Positions 26,892-35,688 of a stretch of DNA of 64,000 bases are shown piece by piece. Position numbers and translations under genes: made by a program. Origin of the DNA: Lachnospiraceae bacterium (lineage in GTDB: Bacteria > Bacillota > Clostridia > Lachnospirales > Lachnospiraceae); the NCBI GenBank assembly GCA_017482205.1, contig JAFUNK010000007.1:1-64000 (forward strand), written 5' to 3'. The notes under the pieces are model-generated. The model was given only the letters and a program-made list of their open reading frames with translations. It was not told the DNA's origin and did not search any database. Numbering within the stretch: position 1 is the first letter of the stretch; every line of letters starts with the position of its first letter.

Positions 26892-27039
26892 CTAACAAAC
26901 GGCATATATCCCCTCAAGAACTCGCTTTCGCTCTAAGTCAACGTAGCGGATGCTAAACTCAAATGACATCTGAGATGTCCTTTTCGTTAAGCACCGACGT
27001 TGACTAAAGGTTCTTGCAGGGATATATGCCGTTTGTTAG
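26892..27039 (+). repeat. Structured intergenic element 1 (conserved core, 21-bp outer stem)
   Basis: Outer arms 26892-26912 and 27019-27039 pair perfectly over 21 bp. Inside are CAAGAAC/GTTCTTG (26915-26921 with 27010-27016), an unpaired ACTCGCTTTCGCTCTAA-type segment on the 5' side, TAAAG on the 3' side, GTCAACGT/ACGTTGAC (26937-26944 with 26997-27004), then CGG-A-TGCTAAAC with GTTAAGCACCG (A26955 opposite A26989), and an apical hairpin GACATC-TGA-GATGTC (26965-26979). The core recurs in elements 2 and 3. It lies after the rpsT terminator, between convergent genes. Confidence 0.85.
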
Positions 27040-27087
27040 TTACATGTGTATACTCTTTCAAAAAGAGCACTGCTATTTAAATACTTA

Positions 27088-27525
27088 CTAATACCTTTCC
27101 GAGTCGGTTATTGTCATGTATTTAAACCATAGGAACTGTTCGTATTTGAGGGTGTAGCTTTCTATGGTTTCGCCGTTGACTACATCTCTGTCTGTTTTTG
27201 TTTCACCGTCTGCATTTGTCCATTCGCTCTCTTCTATTTCTACATCTTCTGAGATAAATACAAGGTATTCGTCATCACTATTTTTGTTCTGAATCCTTAC
27301 TGCATAGGTTTCGTCATCCTCGGTGTAGATATAGTCGTAAGAATATATATCCGGAATGGGAGAAGCATCATTGGAAATCATATACTCAAATTCCCAATCA
27401 TCTTCTATAACGCCTTCTTTCTCCAAACAGGCAATAATATCTTCCCTTGTCTTTTCCGACACGCAGCCGGTCAGTGTACAGGCAAGTAATATAGTCAGTA
27501 TAAAAATACTACATTTTTTCTTCAT
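27088..27525 (-). CDS. Small lipoprotein of unknown function
   Basis: 145 residues with a signal peptide MKKKCSIFILTILLACTLTGC ending at the lipobox Cys. The mature part is acidic (YIYTEDDETYAVRI, EDVEIEESEWTNADG) and ends in an aromatic stretch (QFLWFKYMTITDSERY). ATG 27525 has GAGGAA upstream. I recognise no family. It is the last gene of a run that starts with the zinc-ribbon and TPM-domain genes, so it may be part of the same envelope function. Confidence 0.7.
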   Translation of the reverse strand: MKKKCSIFILTILLACTLTGCVSEKTREDIIACLEKEGVIEDDWEFEYMISNDASPIPDIYSYDYIYTEDDETYAVRIQNKNSDDEYLVFISEDVEIEESEWTNADGETKTDRDVVNGETIESYTLKYEQFLWFKYMTITDSERY

Positions 27526-27581
27526 AAATTCATTCCTCATCAAACGCTGGCATCTTTTTCCAAATGCATCTGCCAAACGTT

Positions 27582-28445
27582 TTATCCTCTTCTGCTACCG
27601 CCACCCATTCTGGAGCCGCCACTGCTTCTACCACCTGAACTGCCGCCACCGCCGGAGCTTGTCTGAATTACCCTCTTAGTTACATATTTATTGATTAGTT
27701 CATCTCTCTGTGCATTGAATTTCACGCTTCCGTTTTCCACATAGGTAGATGATGTTGTAGTCTTGCTCCCCTCTTTGGGTTTGATATGGGTTGCTATAAA
27801 AATAGCTGCCACAATCACTGCAATGATAAATAATATAAACGGATTTAAATTGATAGCACTGGCCTTGCCGGACATTTCCCTATACATATTTTCCACATAG
27901 TACTTATATGCCTCATAAGGATCATCCTTGGCTTTATCATAAATTACATCCAGCAGATCTGCAATCATGGAATCGGAATAGTGGTCCCATACCTTACCGC
28001 CATGGGCCACATGCAAGCCCTTTTCAACAGGATGCCAGTTATGTAAAAGTAAAGCACCATCACCCTCTGTGCCGGTTTCATCAAAACCATAATTGTTATC
28101 CAAATAAAAAGTCTCTGCGTATTCTGTAATACTCCACTCCCAGTTAGCATCCGTATCATCTGTAATACCATAAATATCATATAAGGATTCATCAATGGTA
28201 ACCAGTACAATATCACAGCCAATCTGACTTTCCCTCTTCGCAATCAGCTCTTCCAAGTCCTTTTCTTCCGCACTTGTTAAAACATCTGCATAATCATACA
28301 CTCTCTGTTCGGGTGCTTCCTTATTTCCTCTGACATAGGTATTGTCCGCAGTTAATGCATTGGCTGCTGCCACAACGCCTGTAATAACTGCCAATACACC
28401 CAATACAATAAACATCCATTTAAAATATGAAAAATATTGTTTCAT
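27582..28445 (-). CDS. TPM-domain membrane protein (YdjH/YgcG-like)
   Basis: 287 residues: an N-terminal helix (about 11-30), an extracellular TPM domain starting VYDYADVLTSAEEKDLEELI with IGCDIVLVTIDES, a second helix near 200-222 (FILFIIAVIVAAIFIAT), and a cytoplasmic tail ending in a Gly/Ser-rich GGGSSGGRSSGGS stretch, typical of the family. In Bacillus subtilis the YdjG-YdjH pair recruits PspA-type proteins to the membrane; here the YdjG-like zinc-ribbon gene is 17 bp upstream and cotranscribed. Confidence 0.82.
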   Translation of the reverse strand: MKQYFSYFKWMFIVLGVLAVITGVVAAANALTADNTYVRGNKEAPEQRVYDYADVLTSAEEKDLEELIAKRESQIGCDIVLVTIDESLYDIYGITDDTDANWEWSITEYAETFYLDNNYGFDETGTEGDGALLLHNWHPVEKGLHVAHGGKVWDHYSDSMIADLLDVIYDKAKDDPYEAYKYYVENMYREMSGKASAINLNPFILFIIAVIVAAIFIATHIKPKEGSKTTTSSTYVENGSVKFNAQRDELINKYVTKRVIQTSSGGGGSSGGRSSGGSRMGGGSRRG

Positions 28446-28462
28446 CTATTATTCCCTCCCGC

Positions 28463-29452
28463 CTAAAACATCAACAGCAGTTGGCGTACCAACATCATTA
28501 TAGTAAACAGGGAGGCAAATACAGTTGCACCATATCCCCATACCTTCTTCGCTGCAACAGGTACTTTCCCGATAATTTTACCGGTCTGCCCGTTAATATG
28601 GAAACGATAATCTTCACCCTTGTACTTGTAGTTATAAATCCACACCGGTAGAAGTGCATAATTAGTATCGGTTCTCTGCAGGGTTACCTGATTATTCAAA
28701 GCACTGTGTACTCCCACATAACCACTGATACTCTGTTTTAAAATACTTTCTGCATCTTTTTTTGCCTTATCCACTGCACGGGGTTCTCCTGCCAAGGCAT
28801 CCTGATTGTACCGCTCTGCAAAGAAACCGGACATATACTCCTCTTTAAATGCCTCTAATGCTTTATAGTCATAGGGCTCCATCAAATCCATGGTGGCATC
28901 CGGCATGGCATCAGAAGAATCCACCGGCATCTTGTCAAAATCCACTTCCATATCTCTGTAAATATGATATACGCTGGTTTCCGTATACTCTGTATTACCG
29001 CTTCTCCACCTGCGGATTTTATTACCCTGTCCGTCAAATACGCCTCTGACATGATAATCATACATCCAGAAAGGCACATACATACCTGACATGGAATTTA
29101 ACTTTGCTTCTGACAAAAAATCGCTTGGTGCAAACACACAGGATTTAAATTTGTCACGCAGCAGTAACTTAACTCTCTCTTTACTGAATACAAAAGGAAT
29201 AATCAGATGCGGCGTATATTCTCCCGTAACACGCTCATCAAATATAATATAATTATCACAGTAAGGACACTGGGATGCTGAAGTAAATTCATTGACTTCA
29301 ATGGGACCACCACAATTGATACAGGTTGTTAAAGACTCCCCTGTTGTTTCTTTTTGTTCACTTTCCAGGCTGTCACAATACGGACAATGCATTTTGTGGC
29401 GTTCCGGATTGTATACCACATTACCGCCACAATTTTTACATTTAAATACCAT
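28463..29452 (-). CDS. Double zinc-ribbon protein with C-terminal helix (YdjG-like, TFIIB-type ribbon)
   Basis: 329 residues. The first ribbon uses Cys5, Cys8, Cys23 and Cys26; the second uses Cys44, Cys47, Cys62 and Cys65. A middle region (LSEAKLNSMSGMYVPFWMYDY and LLPVWIYNYKYKGEDYRFHINGQTGK in two blocks) is characteristic of these proteins, often mislabelled as replication or helicase factors. One membrane helix closes the protein (ATVFASLFTIMMLVRQLLL). ATG 29452 is preceded by AAGGAGGAG. Operon with the TPM-domain gene. Confidence 0.82.
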   Translation of the reverse strand: MVFKCKNCGGNVVYNPERHKMHCPYCDSLESEQKETTGESLTTCINCGGPIEVNEFTSASQCPYCDNYIIFDERVTGEYTPHLIIPFVFSKERVKLLLRDKFKSCVFAPSDFLSEAKLNSMSGMYVPFWMYDYHVRGVFDGQGNKIRRWRSGNTEYTETSVYHIYRDMEVDFDKMPVDSSDAMPDATMDLMEPYDYKALEAFKEEYMSGFFAERYNQDALAGEPRAVDKAKKDAESILKQSISGYVGVHSALNNQVTLQRTDTNYALLPVWIYNYKYKGEDYRFHINGQTGKIIGKVPVAAKKVWGYGATVFASLFTIMMLVRQLLLMF

Positions 29453-29517
29453 GTGTTTTTGCTCCTCCTTTATCACACATTACCATTGTATTTTATAAAC
29501 AATTCCCTTAGTACACT

Positions 29518-31428
29518 CTAATTTTCATAAGAAAAGTTTTCTAAAAATTCTGCCAATGCCTTTGTAGGCAAAGGTTTTGAGAAATAGTAACCTTGAATAA
29601 ATTCCACGCCCAGTTCTTTCATGGTCTGATACTGATGTTCATCTTCTACGCCTTCTGCAATAATGGAAAATCCCAATTCATGCAGCATAGCAATCTCATG
29701 ACGCAGTGCAACTGCAGATTTTTCATTGGCAAAATATGCCCACACCAGTTCTCTGTCCAATTTTATATGCTTTAATGGCAGCTTTAATAAATTACTCAGT
29801 CCTGAATATCCGGAACCGTAATCGTCCAGTGCAAAACTGGAACCTGCTCTTAACAAAGTTCTCATATTCTGCAAAAGAGTATATTCTGAATGTATTGCTG
29901 CCGTCTCCGTAATTTCCAGATTGATTCTTTCCGGCGGCACTTCCATATCCTGCATAATCTTTAAAAAGCCGTGTGCCAATGTATCCTGCATACACTGTAC
30001 TACGGAAAGATTCACTTCTATGTATTCAACACCCAGCTTTTGCGGTTCGCCCGATTTCCAGTATTCACATACCTTTTTCAAAATACTGTTACCTAACGGC
30101 AATATCATACCGTTTTTCTCTGCTAAAGGAATAAAGTCCCCCGGCATAAATATTTGCCCTTTTTCATCCACAATACGCACCAGTGCTTCCAGTGCCGTTA
30201 TCCTCTGCTCCTGTATGGAGAAAATAGGCTGGTAATACATCTGCACGGCATTATTATCCACTGCCCACTGCAATACCCTCTCTGTTTCCATCAGCTTATT
30301 TTTCCGTGCAATACCTTCCTCATCCACTTCAACCACTGCTTTTTCTGTTTCATTGTATTCCACAAAATATTGCAGTGTTTCGATAAGGTCTTTTGCCGAA
30401 CTTATCAATTTATAATCCGTAAGATATGCAATTCTATATTTCAGTTTAAATTGCATCTTACCAACCTTCCAGTTAGTTGAAAAACGCTTTTTAATCTGTT
30501 CGACGGTCTCTTTCAATTTTTCTTCATTAGAACAAAACATGCTGAAAGAAAAGAAACCGTTTCTGAATACTGGCATCTTACTTCCTCCCACGCCTGTCAG
30601 AAAAGCTGCCAGTTGCCATAAAAGTTCCTTTTCCTGATAACCACCAAAATCCTCCTTAATATAACGAATTCCTTCTACTTTCATGTACGCTACATAAAAA
30701 GGCTTTCCCTCCCGTAACATTCTCTCTGCATATTCCGTACATGCATAATTGTTAAAAGCATGGGTTTCATTATCTATATAAGTCTCCGGATTTTCCAATT
30801 TGATATACATATATACCATACCGATACCCATAGCCAGACTTACTAACAAAACTTCATTATTTAACATCTGTATCAATGCTGCCATAAGCACTGCCACAAT
30901 CAAAAACCAGATTGCGTAACAGGAATGCCTGTTCATATTTTTAAAATAAAGCAGGGAGAAAAAGAAGCTGGTTGTCAAATAAATAAAACAAACCACATAG
31001 GTGGTAATAACGCAGACCCCATAGGTATATACCAGATTCTCCGAACGATATACAGATACCGGAAAAAGAATCAGTACCGCTACCTGTATCACCAACGGTA
31101 AAAATCTTGCCGCTTTTGTCCAGAAAACCATTTGTTTTCCTTTCTTACCGCCCTTATATGTATACTGGGACAAGGCACAGGCCACCAATGCAATCGTAAA
31201 CAAATACAGCTTACATATTACATGAGTAAGCGTCTGGCCTATCAGTTCCTCATTCATAATTGCAACAACAGACAATATATCAAAGCAAATACTGAATGAT
31301 GAAGCTACAAACAAAAAAAGATAATCTCTCTGTAAATATAGTCTGATAGCCCTTTTTTCCAACAGCAATACTGCCGTTATAATTACCAGTACCAGTGCTG
31401 CCACCTGAAATTGTATATTATATGCCAT
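29518..31428 (-). CDS. Membrane EAL-domain c-di-GMP phosphodiesterase
   Basis: 636 residues: about seven membrane helices (1-215), a degenerate GGDEF-like region without the GGDEF motif (about 225-365), and an EAL domain (about 380-630). The EAL site looks complete: ITALEALVRI, INLEITETA, FALDDYGSGYSGL, IKLDRELV and IIAEGVEDEHQ. It should hydrolyse c-di-GMP to pGpG, under control of a membrane signal. A second EAL protein is encoded at 39950-43444. It is not obviously in an operon. Confidence 0.88.
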   Translation of the reverse strand: MAYNIQFQVAALVLVIITAVLLLEKRAIRLYLQRDYLFLFVASSFSICFDILSVVAIMNEELIGQTLTHVICKLYLFTIALVACALSQYTYKGGKKGKQMVFWTKAARFLPLVIQVAVLILFPVSVYRSENLVYTYGVCVITTYVVCFIYLTTSFFFSLLYFKNMNRHSCYAIWFLIVAVLMAALIQMLNNEVLLVSLAMGIGMVYMYIKLENPETYIDNETHAFNNYACTEYAERMLREGKPFYVAYMKVEGIRYIKEDFGGYQEKELLWQLAAFLTGVGGSKMPVFRNGFFSFSMFCSNEEKLKETVEQIKKRFSTNWKVGKMQFKLKYRIAYLTDYKLISSAKDLIETLQYFVEYNETEKAVVEVDEEGIARKNKLMETERVLQWAVDNNAVQMYYQPIFSIQEQRITALEALVRIVDEKGQIFMPGDFIPLAEKNGMILPLGNSILKKVCEYWKSGEPQKLGVEYIEVNLSVVQCMQDTLAHGFLKIMQDMEVPPERINLEITETAAIHSEYTLLQNMRTLLRAGSSFALDDYGSGYSGLSNLLKLPLKHIKLDRELVWAYFANEKSAVALRHEIAMLHELGFSIIAEGVEDEHQYQTMKELGVEFIQGYYFSKPLPTKALAEFLENFSYEN

Positions 31429-31534
31429 GGTTTATCTCCCCCAAACATATTTTTTTAATTATACCAAAATGTAACAGTTTATGCAATGAAAGAAGCGAGC
31501 TTCTTGTCAAAAGACCTCTGCCCGCTCCTATCGT

Positions 31535-31837
31535 TTAATTTCTTCGTACTTGTTCTGCCCGATATTTTCCGGCTATATATGTATGAAAAAAAGAAATACA
31601 GGACTCTGTCTTTCTCCACTCATACCATACCTGTTCAGGTACATCATAAAACTGCCAGACTTCCCCATTGGATGCAAATTCCAATTCCAACACTGCACAA
31701 AGTGCATCATATCCGGCACTGGCAATTCCCTCCATCGCCATCCTGATTCTCTTAATCTCTGAACCTCCTGTACCTAATCCCTCCTTATCTGCTTCATTTT
31801 TTGTCGTGCCGGGCTGCACTGTTTTTAATGTTTTCAT
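31535..31837 (-). CDS. KTSC-domain protein
   Basis: 100 residues. The C-terminal half carries the KTSC pattern (VWQFYDVPEQVWYEW then TESCISFFHTYIAGKY). The N-terminal half is basic and then has an amphipathic helix. KTSC domains occur alone or fused to nucleic-acid or phage proteins, with no settled function. ATG 31837 has GGAG upstream and lies 44 bp inside the sigma-factor gene, so the two are translationally coupled. Confidence 0.72.
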   Translation of the reverse strand: MKTLKTVQPGTTKNEADKEGLGTGGSEIKRIRMAMEGIASAGYDALCAVLELEFASNGEVWQFYDVPEQVWYEWRKTESCISFFHTYIAGKYRAEQVRRN

Positions 31838-32369
31838 TCCTGTTCTCCTTTGCCCTAATAGTAAGACTCCTGCGTTTCCGCCCAGTCGTCTCCCCACAAT
31901 TTTCTTTTATTTTCCGGCGGATACGACACAATCTTACCCGTACACAGCCCTCCGTCATGCCATACAAAACCGCAATTTCCGCACTACTGTATCTTTCCAG
32001 ATAATACAGCCGGACCAATTCCCCTTCTTTCTCAGACAATATTTCCTGTAACGTTAATTTCCACTCTATTTTTTCATATTCTCCATACGCATATAACTTA
32101 TCCGGCATATTTGAAAGCATTTCCAACGACTCAATCTGATTATCTTTCCTGCGTTTCCAATTCTTTATCATAAAATCCGCCGTTTTAAAAAGCCATCCGA
32201 CAGGCTTCGGATGGCTTTTCAGCTTTTCTCTTTTTTTATAAGCTTCAAAATATGTTTCCTGTAAAATATCCTCAATACTTGTATCTGCTCCCATTTTAGC
32301 TCTTACATATCCGTAAAGGGCACCATAGGTCACATCATAAAACTCCCCAAAACCTTTTTCTTCATACAT
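31794..32369 (-). CDS. Sigma-70-like (ECF-type) RNA polymerase sigma factor
   Basis: About 191 residues. Region 2 is seen near the N-terminus (DILQETYFEAYKKRE, the -10 recognition helix, and KPVGWLFKTADFMIKNW), and region 4 as EGELVRLYYLERYSSAEIAVLYGMTEGCVRVRLCRIRRKIK. The start is uncertain: ATG 32369 lies 5 bp after the XRE stop but lacks a clear ribosome site, and a GTG at 32411 overlaps the XRE gene. No anti-sigma gene is adjacent; the overlapping KTSC gene takes that place. Confidence 0.82.
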   Translation of the reverse strand: MYEEKGFGEFYDVTYGALYGYVRAKMGADTSIEDILQETYFEAYKKREKLKSHPKPVGWLFKTADFMIKNWKRRKDNQIESLEMLSNMPDKLYAYGEYEKIEWKLTLQEILSEKEGELVRLYYLERYSSAEIAVLYGMTEGCVRVRLCRIRRKIKENCGETTGRKRRSLTIRAKENRNENIKNSAARHDKK

Positions 32370-32374
32370 TGCTT

Positions 32375-32707
32375 TTATTTTGTAATATATGCCGCAATAT
32401 AATCCAGACACTTTTTCAGCAATTTATCTCTCTGTTCTTTGTTACAGTTTGCCAGATATCTGTCCAAATCAAACTCTTCCTGCACTTCTCCAATCAGCAG
32501 ATAAGTCGGACTAATCTGTAATTTTTCATATAACAATCTAATCTTTTCAATCGTAAGTCCTGTGGTGCCGCTTTCCAGTTTTCTGTAATGGTCATCTGTC
32601 ACATCCAGAATCTCTGCCAGCTCAGCCTGAGATTTATTTAAGTTTTCCCGTATTTCACGCAAACGGTTCCCAATCTCTACATTCTCACTTTTCTTTTCCC
32701 TTACCAT
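32375..32707 (-). CDS. XRE-family helix-turn-helix regulator
   Basis: 110 residues with a Cro/CI-type HTH at about 12-65 (LREIRENLNKSQAELAEIL then LESGTTGLTIEKIRLL) and a short C-terminal helical region. It starts the minus-strand set XRE - sigma factor - KTSC protein, and probably controls it. ATG 32707 follows a purine-poor region with no strong ribosome site. Confidence 0.85.
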   Translation of the reverse strand: MVREKKSENVEIGNRLREIRENLNKSQAELAEILDVTDDHYRKLESGTTGLTIEKIRLLYEKLQISPTYLLIGEVQEEFDLDRYLANCNKEQRDKLLKKCLDYIAAYITK

Positions 32708-32751
32708 TGCGGCATCGACCTCACTGTTTTTTCTTTATCATACCAACATAA

Positions 32752-32806
32752 AACCGGGCACAATAGTGCATGATGTAACCATTTTTCATGCACATTGTAC
32801 CCGGTT
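32752..32806 (-). terminator. Interrupted long hairpin between ABC permease and XRE gene
   Basis: AACCGGG/CCCGGTT, ACAA/TTGT and GTGCATGA/TCATGCAC pair in register (32752-32773 with 32786-32806), separated by single mismatches. On the minus strand it is followed by TTTTATG, so it can end the ABC transporter transcript. It also lies about 45 bp before the XRE ATG and could take part in its control. Confidence 0.6.
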
Positions 32807-32846
32807 ATATTGTGTAAAAATACCGCTTTTATTCTGTTATATATTT

Positions 32847-34430
32847 TTAATTCCTGATTTTAAATGTTTTTGGTGCAAATACATAAACCAGTATACTGGC
32901 AATAATGCAATAGAGTACACAGAATACAATCGTCATTGCCCCAAACATCAAAGTAGGCAGTTCAAATTGCAGCATCATGTAACACACAAAATAGGTTGCC
33001 GTCATCATAAACTGGTACATACCGCTTTTTATCTCCGTTCCTGCGTTGTACGGCTGTAACAGATAATAAAGGGTCAGATAATGCACCGAAAAGAATACAC
33101 TCAAAGCCGTGACCGATACAAACAAAACTGCATAGTTCAACGGATTTTCTGTTCCACCGGACACAAAAAGTAAAAGAGCCAGTCCTGCACCTATTACTAC
33201 TGCCGGAAGAAGATTAATCTTGATAATTTCCCTCAATCTGATTTGAAACAGTTTTAAAATAAACTTAGGGTTCTTATAAAAAGAATAGGTGAGCAGACTG
33301 TGGTCACAGTTCATAAAAAGTGCTCCCGTAAAACCGGTGCCCCGATTTATCATATACATGAAAAATACAGAATAGGGCAACATGGTCATTAACATACCAT
33401 TGACCTCTGTTTGGAAATCCGGTTTCAAATAAAGAACCAGTACTGCTGCCGCAAACAATATAAAGGCAATAGCAGCAATTCTCTTTGCTGATTTCCAGAG
33501 TATTTTCTGATGACGCTTAATGAACAATTCATTCAGATATTCAAAGCCCTTACGATGACTTTCAATGCTAATGTCTGCACTGATGTTTTTATGACTCTGT
33601 GCCCTGACCATATCTCCCTGACTGGCGCTATTCATCAGTGTCATTGCCTCTACCAGTATTTCGCGATAAACCTCCCGATACTGCTTAAATGTCAGTATTT
33701 TGTGTAAAGATACCACCCCCAGACCAATTACCAAAAGCATAATTATAACACTTGCCGTTTGGGGTATCATAATGTCCACTACGGGCAGACCATATGCTAT
33801 TGCCAAAAGCACAAAAGTAAAAATCCACAAAGGCGTACCCAGTTTATTTTCACTGGTGGCAATACCCGTCTTTTCATACTTCCGCAAATCATATGCCGCA
33901 ACGGTCAGTTTAAGTCCGACTACAAAAAACGGTATCAGCAGACATATACCTACGGGCAGACCTGCCATCATGCCAAACAAACAGCCGAACAGTGTAAATC
34001 CTACTAAAATTTTAAAAATGGCATAAAAATAATTCACCAGTGTATATTCTTTTGCATTCATTCCCAGCAAAATCATGGCATAATATTTATCCTTTGTAGG
34101 ATTAAACATATACGTGTTCATGTAAGAGCCGATAACCGAGAGAAAAAGCAACACATGCAGAAAAAATGCCCCCTCATTTTCAGCTTCCAATTCATATAAA
34201 AAACCTGCTGCCATAAACATAATCACAAAATACAACAGTTTTCCAAAAAAGGCCTTAAAAATCTCCCACAACACAGACAACACATTGGCAAATATCTTGA
34301 AGCCCCTTACCTGATAAATGGTTCCCGGTAATATTTTTTTCAGTATCGGCATCTGCTTAATCGCATGGAGAATACCATTCACCGTATACGCATTTTTGAG
34401 AGAAAAAGAAATACGCAGTGTCTTAATCAT
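32847..34430 (-). CDS. ABC transporter permease, large multi-helix protein
   Basis: A 527-residue membrane protein with about ten to twelve helices in two bundles around a central cytoplasmic segment (residues about 255-300, HKNISADISIESHRKGFEY). The gene overlaps the ATPase gene before it by 8 bp; AGGGAGGAAGG precedes ATG 34430. It resembles ABC-2 type export permeases of Clostridia only by topology and context. The substrate is unknown. Confidence 0.8.
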   Translation of the reverse strand: MIKTLRISFSLKNAYTVNGILHAIKQMPILKKILPGTIYQVRGFKIFANVLSVLWEIFKAFFGKLLYFVIMFMAAGFLYELEAENEGAFFLHVLLFLSVIGSYMNTYMFNPTKDKYYAMILLGMNAKEYTLVNYFYAIFKILVGFTLFGCLFGMMAGLPVGICLLIPFFVVGLKLTVAAYDLRKYEKTGIATSENKLGTPLWIFTFVLLAIAYGLPVVDIMIPQTASVIIMLLVIGLGVVSLHKILTFKQYREVYREILVEAMTLMNSASQGDMVRAQSHKNISADISIESHRKGFEYLNELFIKRHQKILWKSAKRIAAIAFILFAAAVLVLYLKPDFQTEVNGMLMTMLPYSVFFMYMINRGTGFTGALFMNCDHSLLTYSFYKNPKFILKLFQIRLREIIKINLLPAVVIGAGLALLLFVSGGTENPLNYAVLFVSVTALSVFFSVHYLTLYYLLQPYNAGTEIKSGMYQFMMTATYFVCYMMLQFELPTLMFGAMTIVFCVLYCIIASILVYVFAPKTFKIRN

Positions 34431-35130
34431 TTCCTTCCTCCCTGAGTGCCGCAATAATTTTCTGTTTAAACTCCTGACTGTCTAAATCTGCTTTATCCAC
34501 AATTTCCAATTCTCCGTGGCTAAGCAGCACAATCTCATCACAAAGATCCAATGCCAAATCCATGATATGAGTGGAAAAAATGGTAATACATTCTCCCTTT
34601 AAAGAACGAAGCAACTGCTTCATTTCTTCTGCTACCACTACGTCCAGTGATGTAAGCGGCTCATCCAGCAAAAGTACATTGGGTCTTGCAATAATGTTAA
34701 TCAACATCTGCATCTTGTTCTTCATACCGTGGGAATAATCCTTGAGCAGTTTCCCCCTGTCCTCCTCTGCAATACTCATATAATCAAAGTACGCATCCAA
34801 AGGCTTGGGGTCTTTTATACTACCCTCATGGATATCCATGTAAAATTTCAAAAATTCCCTGCCCGTCAAAAACTCCGGTACCGTAGGCGTAGATAATACA
34901 TAACCGATATCCTCCGGCACCACATTGCGGGTTACACCGTTATCCTCCAAATAAAATTTGCCTGCATCTGCCTTCAAATCCCCGTTCAGGCAGTTAAACA
35001 AAGTTGTTTTTCCGGCACCGTTCCTTCCCAGCAGCCCATAAATCTTACCGCTTTCAAAGGTAAAATCGATGTCCTTAAGCACCTGCTTCTTGTCGAAGGC
35101 TTTAGCCAGATGTTCAATTGTAAATTTCAT
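34423..35130 (-). CDS. ABC transporter ATP-binding protein
   Basis: 235 residues with Walker A GRNGAGKTT, a signature variant DYSHGMKNKMQ, Walker B NVLLLDEPLTSLDVV and switch His in TIFSTHIMD. The YSHGMKNK signature is typical of ABC-2-type exporter ATPases. ATG 35130 has GGAGAATTCT upstream; a longer in-frame extension is not supported. Operon with the permease gene that follows. Confidence 0.92.
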   Translation of the reverse strand: MKFTIEHLAKAFDKKQVLKDIDFTFESGKIYGLLGRNGAGKTTLFNCLNGDLKADAGKFYLEDNGVTRNVVPEDIGYVLSTPTVPEFLTGREFLKFYMDIHEGSIKDPKPLDAYFDYMSIAEEDRGKLLKDYSHGMKNKMQMLINIIARPNVLLLDEPLTSLDVVVAEEMKQLLRSLKGECITIFSTHIMDLALDLCDEIVLLSHGELEIVDKADLDSQEFKQKIIAALREEGND

Positions 35131-35289
35131 AGAATTCTCCTTCCCGTCGGAAAGCTTTATACATTTAAATACTCCCCTTACACATTGTATCTTACAGATA
35201 AGCGGTCTATTGTGCAATAGTTAAATAAAGTACATGGCACGTCATTTTATGGGAAATTGGTACTAAACTTTTTAATAAATGTGCCGATA

Positions 35290-35337
35290 TATAATATAAG
35301 AAATACTGATACTGTTCAAATATGCATCCAAGGAGGG
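35290..35337 (+). promoter_or_regulatory. Putative -10 box and strong ribosome site without a normal start codon
   Basis: TATAAT at 35290-35295, with no convincing -35 box 17 bp upstream. AAGGAGGG at 35330-35337 is an excellent ribosome site, but the first in-frame codons after it are ATT (35338) and ATC (35341), with no ATG, GTG or TTG nearby. Confidence 0.45.
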
Positions 35338-35601
35338 ATTATCGCAGCAAACGGACTTACTGATATTTATATCATTCATTCAGTATCTGCAGCTTCAAAT
35401 ACAAGACAGGTAACCCGTGATTCTCATAACTCGTCCGGCGGTTATACCGGTAACAGACAACCTTCTCTCAGTTTTTCCAAAGTATTGGAAAACGAACTTA
35501 ACGAATCGGCTTCTGCACCGCAACACTGCCACACCATTACCTACGGTAACGATTGCAGACTCCATACCTTTCTTTATCAGACCAGAGAATATTCCTACTA
35601 A
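35338..35601 (+). CDS. Small hypothetical protein with probable ATT/ATC start
   Basis: Reads about 87 residues from the codon after AAGGAGGG: an AANGLTDIYII opening, a Ser/Asn/Thr-rich linker, FSKVLENELNES, then a C-terminal YGNDCRLHTFLYQTREYSY. The mix looks coding and is followed by a strong terminator, but no usual start codon is available: an upstream TTG (35257) is in frame but precedes the -10 box. An out-of-frame 13-codon ORF starts at ATG 35322 and contains the ribosome site. I recognise no family. It could also be a decayed gene. Confidence 0.5.
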   Translation: MIAANGLTDIYIIHSVSAASNTRQVTRDSHNSSGGYTGNRQPSLSFSKVLENELNESASAPQHCHTITYGNDCRLHTFLYQTREYSY

Positions 35602-35630
35602 AAGAAGCTAAAAGTTATTTTATCCAAAAA

Positions 35631-35661
35631 GCCACAGGGGTGCAAATTGCACCCCTGTAGC
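35631..35661 (+). terminator. Strong hairpin terminator
   Basis: GCCACAGGGGTGCAA pairs with TTGCACCCCTGTAGC (one C-A mismatch), then CTTTCTACCTCTTATTTTTTT. It lies between the small plus-strand ORF and the convergent rlmD stop, and may serve both; the minus-strand side is followed by TTTTTGG. Confidence 0.8.
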
Positions 35662-35688
35662 TTTCTACCTCTTATTTTTTTAACTCAT

